Positions 22,981 through 35,024 of a DNA stretch of 64,000 bases are shown piece after piece (positions within the stretch are counted from its first letter, which is position 1; each line of letters starts with the position of its first letter). Under the pieces are notes generated by a model. That model searched no databases and was not told where the DNA came from. It worked only from the letters and a program-made list of their open reading frames with translations. Origin of the DNA: Eutypa lata (lineage: Eukaryota; Ascomycota; Sordariomycetes; Xylariales; Diatrypaceae); assembly GCA_022661535.1 (NCBI GenBank), contig JAKULF010000012.1:372001-436000 (forward strand), given 5' to 3'. The position numbers and the translations under genes are program-made.

Positions 22981-23546
22981 ATGGACGTATTGACGTATGC
23001 AAAGCTCAACTACCGAGTAGATCCCTGTGGGACACTGAGTCTGGTCGAACCCTATCGGACCGAGTTGGAAGAGGAAAGGCAATGTCAAGCAATAACGTAG
23101 CTATTCTTCCTCTCGTCTTCCTCTCACTCGACCCACGATCTTCATGAGCTAAAATTGGAGCGAGACTTGTTCTAGATCAAGAACGAGTCTTCCTTGTGAG
23201 TGGTTCTGTGGGGGCTTCTCCAATGACCCCACGGTGAGGTGAAGCAAGCTAAAATAGTAAGTATGCAAGCAAAATGCGGAGAAGTCTGCGTGCGGAGTCG
23301 CGATGACGACTAGCTAATCATGGTTCGTTACACTGCCTAGGTAGGCTCCATCTCGGACTACCGGGTTCTCAGGCGTGTCCTTACTTGGATTGACTGTTCT
23401 GAAGAAATAGGCGTGGGTAGATCGAGTCAATAACCAAGATCGCCCTATGGTGATTGAGGTCTATAGAGACGTTGATTGTTACGTTAAAAATTCGATTTGG
23501 AATAATATTTGATTAAAGAGCAATAATCAGTGATTATTATATATTC

Positions 23547-23671
23547 AGCGTTATAATCATAAGCTTATTCAAATTCTTAGGAACTTGCCGGGACATATAT
23601 AAGTTATATAAGTAGGTAGGTCAGTATAGGTGTATGGTAGAAGGCGTCAATTATTTTGACAGCTGCTTAGT
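23547..23671. repeat. Diverged direct repeat, copy 2
   Basis: Counterpart of the segment about 700 bases to the left, in the same orientation, with the same order of short matches. No terminal inverted repeats or target-site duplication were found by eye. Confidence 0.4.
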
Positions 23672-24200
23672 AACTTAGTTATTTGAGATATTGGATACCT
23701 AGAGGAAGCTCCGTTGAGATATAGGCCTGCTTGTTATTAGGTGAAGCTGCTACCCTTATAGCCGCTGAAGAGAAAGTCGTATACCTTGAAAAGGTGATCT
23801 GAATTCTTGTTACCGTTAATAATTCTTTCGAGATAGATTATGAAGCCTCGAGTATCTTGATGGGCCTCATGTAGGACGGTGTGGGGCCTGGAGATGTCTA
23901 GGTCTGTCGTGTATCACACATAGCTGGTAAATTAGCTAAGGGGTCCTCGGTGAACGTCTTGCTTTACCCCTAAATTCTACATATACCCAACAGCGGGAAC
24001 GAGTCGCTTACCTAGACAATGGTGAAGTTTTCTCTAGTTATATGAGGAGTTGATGGGCCCTATCCTCCTATTGAATGCTACGGACAATGGCCCTGTGTAA
24101 CATGTATTGTTTGCGCTTTCCTGAACTACGCCCGCCGTAAGCTGCATTCTGGACCATCGACAGGGAAGCTTGATTAAGGAAGCTGGGAGAAAGAGTCTTC

Positions 24201-24208
24201 TATAAAAA
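24201..24208 (+). promoter_or_regulatory. TATA-like box of the small secreted protein gene
   Basis: TATAAAAA, 172 bases upstream of ATG 24373. It is followed by a pyrimidine-rich leader and a CAACC context directly before the ATG. Confidence 0.4.
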
Positions 24209-24372
24209 ATAAAACGCGGAATATATATATGTGTCTTGCTCGGTGTTTGACATTATGCTCCTTTTAGGATTCATACAAGAATCAGTCGGTCTTTACCAAT
24301 CCCAAAACACATTCTTTTAAATCTCTTGATCATATCTTTCTACCTAGTATAGATAATATCTAATCCCCAACC

Positions 24373-25217
24373 ATGATCAAGGTTCTATTCTTCGCGCTGG
24401 GCCTTCTCGTCTCCCAGGTGGCTACGTCCCCTGCCGTGGTCGCCTCGGGCGGTGCTCACGACAGCCGAGGCCTCATTTCTGTCGACGACGGACAGGACGC
24501 CTTGGAGGAGGTGACGGTGTATTCTTCTGCTGCTGAGGCTACTGCTGGGAAAATCGAGAAAAAGGCAGACAATGGATTGACCGGAATAGACTCAAGCTTC
24601 AACATAGCCCCTGGCGATCAAAAATACGTACTACCATCTGATTGGTCACCGTCAGACCACAAATTCGAATGCTGGGGCGAAAAGCTCGAGTTGGACGGCA
24701 TTTACACTATGGACGTTGGATGGGAGCTTGTACACTTATGCGAGAATGGCGGCTTCATGGTATGTGCAAACCCACAGAATGATAACCTCCCCTTTATTTC
24801 ATGACTAGTATTGTTATGAATGCTAACTTTATGTGTTTATAGTATGTATCAGCGTCCCCTTCCCCACACTTCTTATACAAACCCTTTTCTCTATTCGGAG
24901 GCCGATAGGCCCGTGTAAGTGAGATCTTGGCTTGAGAGTAGAAGTTGACAAATTGCAGCCCAAGGCGCAACAACCTGGTGATCGACGATGGCACACGCAC
25001 TGTCCTCGGCGGATTCTGCAACTATGCTCACTTCGGACAGCATTGCGACCGGGATGAAATTATGAACGCATGGGCATACTTGAACTTGCAGTGCGGACCG
25101 AACGCTGCAGGATGGGTTGAGGTTGGACACCGGAAGGACGTTTATCGTATGAACCGAAATGATAAGGAACACAGTCACCACCCCGTGTGCAAATTTTCCA
25201 ATAATATTTTCGACTAA
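24373..25217 (+). CDS. Small secreted cysteine-containing protein, exon junction uncertain
   Basis: Exon 1 is 24373-24759: a signal peptide (residues 1-20, IKVLFFALGLLVSQVATS), a probable pro-region, then a domain with KFECWGEKLELDGIYTMD and LCENGGFM. The last exon ends at 25217 and encodes RRNNLVIDDGTRTVLGGFC, a Cys/His-containing segment (FGQHCDRDEI) and LQCGPNAAGW. The intron at 24760 has a GTATGT donor, a GCTAAC branch and a TTTATAG acceptor at 24842, but the short exon this predicts does not join the last exon in frame. A single intron 24760-24941 keeps frame and gives about 220 aa. I do not recognise the family; a secreted, effector-like role is only a guess. It could also be a decaying gene. 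Confidence 0.6.
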
Positions 25218-25864
25218 ATTAGCGAATGTGAGCTATAAGAAGGAGCAGGGTTTGGATGGTGGTGGCTGGGTGGATCTAATGGGGTTGAAGTTTCTTCTTC
25301 TCCATTATCATCACATAGCAGTATTCTCACAGAGATTACTTAGCTAGTAAACTACTTATTTTTTTTTGGCTTATGTTATCTTCACATTCCAAGTTCTCGT
25401 CATCATAGTAACGGCAATTGCACATAACCACTGGATTGCTTTGACGACATAAAAACCATTTTAATATCTAGATACTGTGTCTGAAGCTAGTACTGTTATG
25501 AGTGGTTGACAGTTGTCAGTAGATCGGATTTGGCAATCGGTAATGAGGAAACGAGTTCAATCATCTATCCACAGTAGGGAGAACACATTATGTCTCGTGA
25601 TGCCTACATAGTTCTGATAGTGAATATGTTGCTACCGTTAGGAGTCATCCATAATTATCACTGTAACTTCTGATACCTAAGTGCTCAAGCAACGGCCACC
25701 TAAGGAAGTGGTTAAGCCGCTTCTGTTGAGGACCGCACCATACTGAGCAAGAAATGTCTAGGCCTTTATACATATGCACAGCACGTGCAATAGCTAATAG
25801 GTATGTCCACATGAAATCATTAACATAGGCGTAACCTAACTACCCAGCTATCTACATAGACTAC
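25218..25864. other. Convergent intergenic region
   Basis: 647 bases, AT-rich, with a T9 run near 25360. No coding signal. Confidence 0.45.
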
Positions 25865-27131
25865 CTACTCAAGCCAAACAACAGCACTCAACCCATCCTC
25901 CTGCCCCGCGGTCCCCGGCGACGCAACCAGCACGCTCGTGACCAGGTCGCCAAGACGGCCCGTCTCCGGGTCGCGGGCGATGATAGCGACGGTGCTGCTG
26001 GTCTGGCCGCCGACGGCCACGAGGTCCCCGGCGGCGTTGACCTGGAAGGTGCGCGGGAACCAGGCGTGGGCATTGGTGGCCTCGAGCCAGGCGATCTCGC
26101 CCATCTCGGCGTCGATGGCGTACGTGGCGAGGGAGTCCTGCTCCGCTCCGAACGTCTCGTCCGCGCGGTTCGCCGCGTACAGGAAGTTCCCCTTCACCTG
26201 GACCTCGGCGGCCTTGGAGCCCGCGGGTGCCGTCGTGCCCTCGGCGTACGTCGAGAGCGTCTGCGTCTTGGACAGCGCCAGGCAGCCGGCCGGGAGGTCC
26301 GGGTACGACACCGCCCACGCGGACACGGAGTTGCCGAGCTCGTTGACCGTGTACAGCATCAGCCCGCCGTCGGTGGGGGACGCGGCGTCGCTCGGCGCCC
26401 AGAAGGCCCCGTGGCGCGGCCCGTCGCCTGGATCGGCCTGGCCCGCGCCGCAGTCCGTTAGGTCGCCGCTCGCGGCGTCGATGTTGAAGATGCGGATTAG
26501 GTCCGCGCCGAGGTCCGGGACGAGCAGGTACTGGCCCGTCGGGTCCGGGAAGCTCGAGTGGGGGTGGGACGCCTCCTGGCGGGGGTTCGGGCCCGGCGTT
26601 GTCAGGTTGAACTTGAACTGCTGCTGAATGGCGGTGCTAGCGCTGAGCGGTAGCTTGTATGTTGTGAGGGTTGACGGATCACTACACAGGTGGTGGAAAA
26701 GGTCAGTGAAGTTGCTTAGCATGGCAATGACAAGAATGTGGGGGAGAGTACTATTCTGTCGTAGCCAAGAATCCTTTTCCGTCCTCGCCGCCAAAAAGGG
26801 TGCTGTGGACCGACGCGCCTGACGTGATTGCTTGCGTAGTCTGCGTCAACGTGCCATCTGGACCTGCCGAGAACGTTGCTGCCATGCCACTCCCATACCA
26901 GCTCTCGTCGACGCAATAGAGTGTCTCGGTATCAGCGTCCCATTGAAGCCATGCGGGCAGGGTTCCACACCCTGACACCGAGGACGTGACTGCGAAAGAA
27001 GCATCGGCACCATCCGTTGATAGCGACAGAGTATGAATCTCTCCGGTATAGTGAGATGCCAATAAGATTGCGCCTCGAGCACGCGACAACAGCGACAGAG
27101 CTGCCGTGAGGCCTAGTCCTGTCGATACCAT
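25865..27131 (-). CDS. Secreted seven-bladed beta-propeller lactonase / carboxy-cis,cis-muconate cyclase-like
   Basis: Two exons: 27131-26752 and 26681-25865; 398 aa. The intron (GTACTC...GTGTAG) restores ATTE-YDPSTLTTYKL. The start at 27131 is preferred because it opens directly with a signal peptide (GLGLTAALSLLSRARGAI); upstream in-frame sequence has no such feature. Family signatures: ASHYTGEIHTLSL near the N-terminus, SHPHSSFPDPTGQYLLVPDLGADLIRIF, GPRHGAFW and NAHAWFPRTFQVNAAGDLVAVGGQ, the recurring blade sequences of the lactonase family that includes 3-carboxymuconate cyclase and 6-phosphogluconolactonase. The signal peptide argues for an extracellular lactone substrate rather than a cytosolic muconate. 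Codon use is very GC-rich. It is divergent from the FAD oxidase gene across 1.5 kb. Confidence 0.82.
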
Positions 27132-28667
27132 TGTTAGACCGCTTGATATTACGGAGGGTGCGGCACACAAGTTGGGGAGATAACTCGAGGAAGGATTCTT
27201 GGGTCGTTCGAGCAGAAGATAATAATCGGAAAAAATCATACCGGTAGATGGAGACGATACGACAACGCGGAGATCAAACGTGAAACTCGTTCGTTACCTA
27301 AGCCATGAGCGACATCACCTGGGTATTGGGTCAATTGCCGCGAGCGCCGCGCATGAAGCGTCGCCTTCGTTCCGAGAACGAAAGAGGAAATGGCGCGGAG
27401 GCCAACCCCCCGCGATGCGTCAGTCATAGCGCGGGCAGGAGGAGATCGTCAATTAGGGGTCGCGGCTAATTAGCGCCGCTGACAAGATGCCGCTGCTTTA
27501 TTGAGACAACTTGATCAGCATAGTGGGGTTGTCTAGAGTTTGTGTACTTTAATAAATTCCCCGAGGACCTGTCGATCCCGGAGGTACGGACCTATTTGCT
27601 CGGCATGGCACTCAAGCCCAGCCTTTGTGTGGCAGTTTGAGCGTGGGGTTTGGTTTGATCGGCTGCGCTATACCCCTGCCGCTTAAACGTAACCTTTCAT
27701 GTAAGATAACAGCACATGGCATTCCGAGAAGGGATGGTAGGCTAGACGAACTCAATAAATGAAATGATAAGGGGACCCAAGAGCCGATGAAGTTGGACTT
27801 TTTGAGCCGCCTCTTTAGAGAGAATACTAGGCAAATATCTCGCACATATTAAACATAAACATCGGTATCACAAAAGATCAGACCATATTTTCCCCAGGTT
27901 GTCGGGTGACGTCTTATTCGCGGGGTATAACTCCCGTGAACTACGAGAGAGACCCGGGCCGAAGGCCAAACAAGGGTTATTGTAGTATTTTCCTCGTTTA
28001 TCGCGTGGGGTAGGAAGGATCCAGGTAAAAGGTGACATTCATTGTTCACGCATAGTACGACATTGTATCTCTCGGGTGGTTTACCCCAGTATTCGTCACT
28101 GTGAGTACGGGTGCCTGACCAGATCTCTCCGGCCTAATGCCTCCAACGACCCCACAAGGAGGAAATGATGAGAGGGCAAGGGAAAAACGCCGACATGTTT
28201 AATTACCGGGGAAACATTCGGTCCTGCTAGGTATCGATATGCCGTAAGGCTGCCAGAGCGAATTACAGCCTGTATGCGTAGTATTCTAACGTAGGCTAGA
28301 CCAGGCTTTGAGGCTCGCACTCGAGATATCGTTCACGGCTTTTTCCGTGTACTAGATGGCCGGCGAAATTGAAATTGGCTCGTTTGATTATCGTAAGTTC
28401 TGTTTAACAAAGGTGAATTATCGGGCCCGTTCTTTTTTGGGTGTCGATATTGTAGTGAAGTTTGGGCTTCGGATCGACTGACCGAATCCCGAGAGCCACG
28501 AGCCTGGGCGTATTTATAGTTGAGTCAAATGCCCCAAACTAGATACCATAAGATCAGCCGAATACACCCCGACCTTAGGACTTCAGCTACTTACCTAAAT
28601 CTTGATAATCCTTTAGTAATCGGTAGCTAGCTTGAGGTTCAGGGCTTCCTACTAGCTTGCGTACACG
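27132..28667. other. Divergent promoter region lactonase / FAD oxidase
   Basis: 1.54 kb with no gene. The two secreted enzymes read away from each other, so shared control is possible. One TGAGTCA occurs near 28523. Confidence 0.45.
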
Positions 28668-30272
28668 ATGAGACTCCGAACGGCAGCTGGACTCGGCCTC
28701 CTGGTCACGTTAGGACAGGGTGCTGCCCTTGACAAACGTGCAGTCTTGGACGACTGTCTGCTCGCAGCTGAAGTCCCCGTGGATGAACTAGGATCCGAAG
28801 ATTGGGGAATCGACATCTCATCCTTCAATGGACGAGTCAAGTTCACACCCATCGCTATCGCCGCACCTACCACCGTCGAACACATCCAAGCGGCCGTCTC
28901 ATGCGGCGCAGAGGCAGGGGTCAAAGTTACCCCTAAGACTGGAGGTCACAGTTACGCATCGTTGGGCCTCGGTGGTGAGGATGGTCACCTAGTAATCGCA
29001 CTCGACCGCATGCACAATGTTACGCTCGATACCGAGACAAATATTGCCACTGTCCAAGCCGGCACGCGTTTAGGACACCTGGCTTCTGAGCTGTACGCTC
29101 AAGGCGGACGTGCCATTGCTCATGGAACATGCCCTGGGTGAGTAACACTGTAAAGCCTTGCTAGACGATATGCTGACCGAACAGTGTCGGAGTTTCGGGC
29201 CATGTCCTGCACGGTGGTTTCGGTTTCTCTTCACACACACATGGTTTGGCGTTGGACTGGGTGGCTGGAATGAACGTGATCCTGTCAAACTCAACCCTCG
29301 TCCATGCTTCCAAAACCGAAAACCCGGATGTCTTCTGGGGTATGCTAGGTGCCGGATCCAACTTCGGTATTGTCACCCAGTACGAATTCGACACGTTTGA
29401 GGCCCCGGCAAACGTTACCTGGTTCATTGTTAGTCTGCCTTGGAACCAGACCAGCGCAGTAGCTGGCCTACAGACACTCGAGGAATTTGCCCGCAATGAC
29501 ATGCCTGCCGAGTTGAACATGCGTGTGGTAGGCTCGTCGTACATGACCCAGGTCGAAGGCTCATACCATGGCGACGACGCAGGTCTTCAAGTTGCACTGG
29601 CGCCGTTCCTCGAGAAGTCGGGTGGCAGGCTGGTAAGATCTCAGACAGTAGGCTGGCTCGAAAGCCTAGAGCACTATGGCAACGCGAAACTCGACCAGAC
29701 TCGTCCCTACAAACAGGTAAGCGGGAAAAATAGGATCCCCATTAATATGAACGAGAAAAGCCCTGACATCGTGCTAGTCTGAGACATTCTACGCCAAGAA
29801 CTTGCAGCTCAAGGGGCTCAATGGAACCGCGGCGGAGAATTTCGTCGACTACTGGTTCACCGTTGCGAAGAATGTTACACGCGTTTGGTACGTCCGGATG
29901 GATATCCACGGAGGCAAGCATTCGAGCGTCGCACAGATGAACGTAGATACGACATCGTACGCGCACCGGGACAAGCTGTACCTTGTTGAGTTCTATGATC
30001 GCGAAGCCTCTGGCGACTATCCCGCCGATGGATACAGCTTCCTGGATAACTGGGTGGCCGAGACCACGGCACCACTATCGCCCTCCGACTGGGGCATGTA
30101 TATCAACTATGCCGATACGAGTCTGGACCGCACTACTGCTCAGCATATGTATTGGGGCAAAAACCTCCCTAAACTGCAGGATCTCAAGGGCAAGCTGGAC
30201 CCCGAGGAGCTCTTCTACTATCCCGTGTCTGTAGAGCCGGCAGCAGTGGCAGAAGCCAGAAGCAGATTTTGA
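28668..30272 (+). CDS. Secreted FAD-linked oxidase, glucooligosaccharide oxidase-like (AA7, BBE type)
   Basis: Three exons: 28668-29137, 29185-29716 and 29778-30272; 498 aa. A signal peptide covers residues 1-20 (TAAGLGLLVTLGQGAA). The PCMH-type FAD domain carries KTGGHSYASLGLGG with His94, and HGTCPGVGVSGHVLHGG with Cys155; the pair marks bicovalent FAD attachment known from glucooligosaccharide and chitooligosaccharide oxidases and berberine-bridge enzymes. The C-terminal BBE motif (YWGKNLPKLQDLKGKLDPEE) is present. Such enzymes oxidise C1 of oligosaccharides to lactones with release of hydrogen peroxide. Several N-glycosylation sites (NVT, NST, NQT) fit secretion. The substrate cannot be read from the sequence; alkaloid-type or secondary-metabolite oxidation is the alternative. 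Confidence 0.9.
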
Positions 30273-31148
30273 GGAAACGTTATCGGATGAGGAGAACATG
30301 CCATTGATAATTGATTTCACTACCCGTTCTTGAATTATAAAGCTCTTAATCGTATAAGGCACACACACAATATGTTCTGGTACCTGCGCTTGCATGTAGT
30401 CCTTGGTTATGTGATACCTTGTTAGAAATCCGAAATAGAAATATCTAACGACTATCGGACGGAACTATGAGGATCGGAAGATGGAGAAGTTTGGAGCAAG
30501 TGGCAGCAGTTTTGAAACTTATAAGGAGAAGTATGGTATGATGTACGAGGTAGCTCAACGTAGGCGCTTGAGTATGCTAATAATAGACACCTACAGCTGT
30601 GGGTACCTCGGTCTTCCAAGTGCGAGCTGAATAGCGACCGGACTCGGGACTGTGATCAACTCCGACCAGAACTTGATTTTGATGCATTGTGCTCAGTGAC
30701 TATAGTAATTACTACGTTATAACGGAATATTTATCTAAAATATCGAATAAGTATCCATCACTCACTTTCTAAACTAGGAAATCTTTCCGGAGTTCCATTT
30801 GTAAGCGAAGATCTTAAGCCGCCCGTGATCCTTGAGGACCGGTCTCCGAAGCCCTAAGAAAGCTGTTGACCAGTCGCATCTCCGATCTTTTCAACCACTC
30901 TTTGTTTCGAAAGGGGGGAGGTTCCTAGATAGAGCCGTATCTACGAACCTCGCCGCGATGATTCAACTATCCATGACGACAGCTCCTACCATATTCTGTA
31001 ACTCCGTAAAACCCGAACCCCGCGATGCCAATGTCTATAAGTTCCACTAGTGAATCCAAGATTTTCATATTCGACGATTGTGAATCCTAACTTAGCTTTT
31101 ACTCTGAGAACTTACTCTTACTCCCTTGATACAGATATATCGGTAAAT
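30273..31148. other. Intergenic
   Basis: 876 bases. No convincing gene; the small ORF at 30832-31050 has no recognisable domain and overlaps the probable promoter of the dienelactone hydrolase. Confidence 0.45.
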
Positions 31149-32050
31149 ATGTCAGAGTGCTGCGTGAGAGGCTTCAAGTGGAAGGGCCAACCTACTGGCC
31201 GGGTCGGAAAGCTTGGCAACAATGACGCCTATATCACCGGCAACAACCCCGACGCAGCTGTGCTCTATGTCCATGATCTTCTAGGCTGGACCTTCCCCAA
31301 CGCCCGCCTTCTCGCAGACCACTTCGCTGAAGAAGCCGGTGTCACTGTTTACGTGCCAGACTTCTTCGACGGCGAAGTAGTTGATTTCGGCCTCATCTTG
31401 AGCGAGCAGTTCCACAAGATCGACTTGGCTGGTATCATGGAGAGGAATAGCAGGGAGGCGCGAGAGCCCGAGATATTTGGCTGCGCGCGTGCCCTGCGGG
31501 AGAAGTACAAGACTGTCGGCGCTATTGGATACTGCTACGGAGGATGGGCAGTGGTAAGCATCTCTCGGAGTTCTTTTTTACCCCTATCTGGTGTGTTTCG
31601 GAAACACACGTCTTTTTTCAAGGGGAGTTCTCGCTCCTATAACATGGCTTGAAGTACTCGATTAATCATCGCTAGATTATCTAGAGAAATGGCTAACTCC
31701 GAATGTTACAGTACCGACTAGGCGCTAAAGAGCATCAACCGCCTCTTGTCGACTTCGTCACCGCCGGACATCCTTCCATGTTGACTAAGAAAGACATCGA
31801 CGAGGTTGCGGTACCTGTACAGATGTTATCCCCTGAGTTCGACCAAATGTACCCCCAGGAGCTAAAGACTTACACGTTTGAGACGCTTATGAAGCTACAA
31901 CTGCCGTTCGACTACGTACATATGCCTAAGGTGGTACATGGCTGTCTATCTCGGGGAGATGAGACTAAAGCTGGAGAACGTGAGGCGATGGTCCGAGGAA
32001 AGAATGCCGCCGTCAATTGGTTCAAGGAGTTTTTGCCTCGTGCGAAGTGA
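31149..32050 (+). CDS. Dienelactone hydrolase family protein
   Basis: Two exons: 31149-31553 and 31712-32050; 247 aa, normal for the family. The intron is 158 bases (GTAAGC, branch GGCTAAC, TTACAG). It is a cytosolic alpha/beta hydrolase that opens dienelactones or related esters. The predicted triad is Cys129 in the nucleophile elbow GYCYGG, Asp179 in LSPEFDQMYP and His211 in VVHGCLSRGD; the Cys nucleophile is the hallmark of dienelactone hydrolases. The N-terminal CCVRGFKWKGQPTGR is typical of fungal members. The in-frame codons upstream of 31149 lie in the leader; this ATG matches the family start. Confidence 0.93.
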
Positions 32051-35024
32051 GATTAGCAGTAAAGAGGGTCGAGCGAAGGGTACAATGACCTAATAGGTTA
32101 TCCTGGTCAGACAAACAGACAGATAGCTCTTAAAGTATAGCCTGGCAGAAGACCTTGGTGCTCTCAGATGCTTACCAATGCTATTCCCACAAGATAAATC
32201 GTGAGATAGTGAACTTGCTCGGAAGAAGAATCGTGATAGAAGCAAAAGATTGGATGATGTTTTATCAGCTGCTATTTTTCAAAGGAGTTTTAATCGCAAA
32301 ATGTTACCACACTGGGTTCTAGAGAGATGAATATGATCTAAATATCATATCATAAGCATAAGCATAAGCCCGATTTCGCATCGTGGCGTCCACGTAGATG
32401 GTGATACAATGCACAGTCAGCGAAGATTACGAGAGCCTCTCATACAAGGGGCCGGCGTGTGATGTATGTGGTGTGCGTGCGCGCGCCTGTGTGTGTCCTC
32501 AGATAACAACGTTGTCGAAATCGCCGGACTCGGTTGCGAATACGCTGCCATAGAGGAACGAACAAACGACATGCGGGTCCGCAACTATAGCATTACTGTA
32601 GGTTACAACTATAGGTTACATCCGACATGGCTGAAAATGCGTGATGTGCTGGCTTCCTAGGTAAGGAGATAATAACTACATAACTGGTAAAAAGGAGGTC
32701 GTTTCTTAACTCGTTTGGATTGATTTGTTATAGATAGCCCCGGGATTTTGGTAACTTCTTAGCTCTACTTGTGTACTCCGTAATGACGATATTTTAACGT
32801 TGCGAAGACCCGTTAATGCCCGGCAGGGTTGACGTAACTCGGTTGTTATACATACATACCGACTTCGCAACCTCCGGAAATGTTGTGTTGCGGGTAATAG
32901 TAAGTGCATACATATACTAATGTATCTAGATATGTATATGTATGTGACCAGGTCGGGGTGGTCGGTAGGTGCATGCATCGCTGCGTACATTACCTACCTA
33001 GGTACCTACAAAAGACACTCTCGTACATACATAAAGTAAGTATAGCTCTAGTTAATGATCTGAGGCTTGAATGATATGACCACCGACTACAAATCAGGCA
33101 CAATGCCGAATGTTACTTGTCAATTTTTGGAAGGTCTGTTGGTGGTGTCTTGCATGATTCTTTTTTTTTACCCGCATTTTTTCCTGCCAGCTCATGTCTA
33201 ACATAATACCTAAATATTATCTACACAGCCTACATAAGCGCTGCATTTAACTTACAGGACTCCATCTTTAATATTGGGCTCAATCAGAGTCTGGGGATAT
33301 GTTCTCCGTAGTAATGAGTCGCGTATCTCTTTCCCCAGACGACAGGCCATAATTATTCCCAAGTCTTGGGGATTCGTTTTGATCTACCTACCCACACATA
33401 CTGAACAACTCCACTGTCATCCTAAGGGCTACCTTACTTAGCGGGCCGATCGAAGCTAGGTAAGTGAGAATCGAGCTTAGGGCAGCTTTGGGGTATTGAA
33501 TACAAGGGGTGAAGACGACGTGTGAAATAATTCCAAAAATGGCTTATTTTATTTCGTTCACGATGAAACTTAAATCAAAATCTAGTCGTCCAACTCTTTC
33601 ATGCGGTCTTGAAAACTAACCAATAGAAATCACCATGTTTGCCTTTCAGCTATACCGGTTTCTTCCAATAAAACCACTACCATCCCGACTGCAGAATTTT
33701 GGGTCTTGTTTTGACCGTCGCATTCACTATAAGTAGCTAAACAGACAGTTACAGGATTATGGCCGAAGAGAGACGAATCACCAGCGATTTCTATCAACAC
33801 TAAGGTCGATCTTCATGAAAAGCCTGCTACCGGCGTCAGCAGTTTCCATGGTTGCTATAGCCGGCGCCGGCGTCCGGCAGGATAATCATGCAGAGATGGT
33901 ATAGAAGGCTGAAAGGTCGGTGTAGCTTTCGGTAGTATCAAGGACAGATTGCCACTAGATAATGCTACATTACACCTATGGTGTATACAGTATCAGACAG
34001 TCAGAGTATTATGATAGGAAAGAAAAGGTGGCGCTTGAAGGCGTATGCAACGCAATCAGTCAGTTTTCACATGTCGAGCTGATTTCCAGATAAGGGTGAC
34101 CCTTGCTGCGACGAAGAACCCTTATGACGAAATCAAGCATCGGCCTAAATACAGCCCCAATCAGCCAATGCAGTTCCGAGACGACAGGGCCAGAGAAGTT
34201 CTTGCATATCCGCGAATAATATGCAAAAGGACGTAACCATTCATAGACCGCGGAACATGGGGCTCTGTTCCACCACGTCAAGGCCTACATACGTACATGC
34301 AGTCCTACACCGTATGCAATTGCTGGCATGCTGGCATGTAACCATCGCTCAAGATAAGGTAATAAATGTCTTGAACCTGCTTCGCCAAGTCCAAGTATGA
34401 CCGGGTATCCTCACGCATAGTGTGGTTGATTCGCATAAAGCGAAAAGATGCTGCAGCTGCGTAGCAGGCATCACTGCTCTCGAGCCTCGAATAGCTTGCG
34501 ATGAATTCTCGGAAAGCGCACACTTTGGTGGGTCGGCTCTGCACGGAAGCCCACATCTTATAAGTGGTTCATAGGAAGCGACTTGTTAGGATTATCACGC
34601 ACTCGGCTGGAGAAAGTTAAAAAAAAAACACTGGAGAGGAACCACAACACGACAAGTATGTATTTGGCAAGATAAGTCTAATATGGCGCCAGGAAGGCAC
34701 ATAGTCCATGTATTGTACAATTCACACTGCTTCATGTTAGTGAGCGGGGATTTCACTAGGACCTCGAGTTCTCCTCTCCTCCAGGAATCAGGAGGTGGGA
34801 GGTGGGAGGTGGGTATCCGGGGTCTCCAACCGAGTAGAAAAAAGATATAAATATAGGTGATGTCTAATGCCCCCCCCTTCCTGTCGAGTATACTCGGCCA
34901 TCATTCACCATCCTCTAGTAACGTGCTACCTACTACATAGACAATCGAGTCTCTTGCGCCAGATTAATCCTTCATTCCACCAATTCTCCCCCTTTTTGCA
35001 GCCTTCCCCAAGCCAATTATAGCC
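32051..35024. other. 3 kb gene-free region
   Basis: No supported gene. Seen: a CATAAG triple repeat near 32351-32368, a GTGTGCGTGCGCGCGC purine-pyrimidine run near 32468, CTACCTAGGTACCTAC near 32994-33009, a GGGAGGT triple repeat near 34797-34817 and a TATA box for the next gene. A minus-strand 83-codon ORF (34305-34556) looks protein-like but is unsupported. Confidence 0.45.
34846..34853 (+). promoter_or_regulatory. TATA-like box of the aldo-keto reductase gene
   Basis: TATAAATA, 179 bases before ATG 35025. It is followed by a C-rich tract and a CT-rich leader, a common layout for highly expressed fungal genes. Confidence 0.4.

Larger units (their letters stand above)
21953..24372. other. 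2.4 kb intergenic region with a diverged direct repeat
   Basis: No gene recognised. It contains two related AT-rich segments (22845-22980 and 23547-23671, listed separately) and the promoter of the small secreted protein gene at its right end. Confidence 0.5.

Noticed and set aside
34305..34556. 83-codon minus-strand ORF with protein-like composition
   Set aside because: No recognisable domain, no adjoining exons with matching phase, and isolated in a 3 kb gene-free stretch. It could be a gene remnant but cannot be supported.
32400..35020. tRNA or rRNA gene search in this and the other long gaps
   Set aside because: No paired A-box and B-box or cloverleaf was found by eye; GGTTCGA-like matches (22392, 61043, 23044 on the minus strand) lack the rest of a tRNA.
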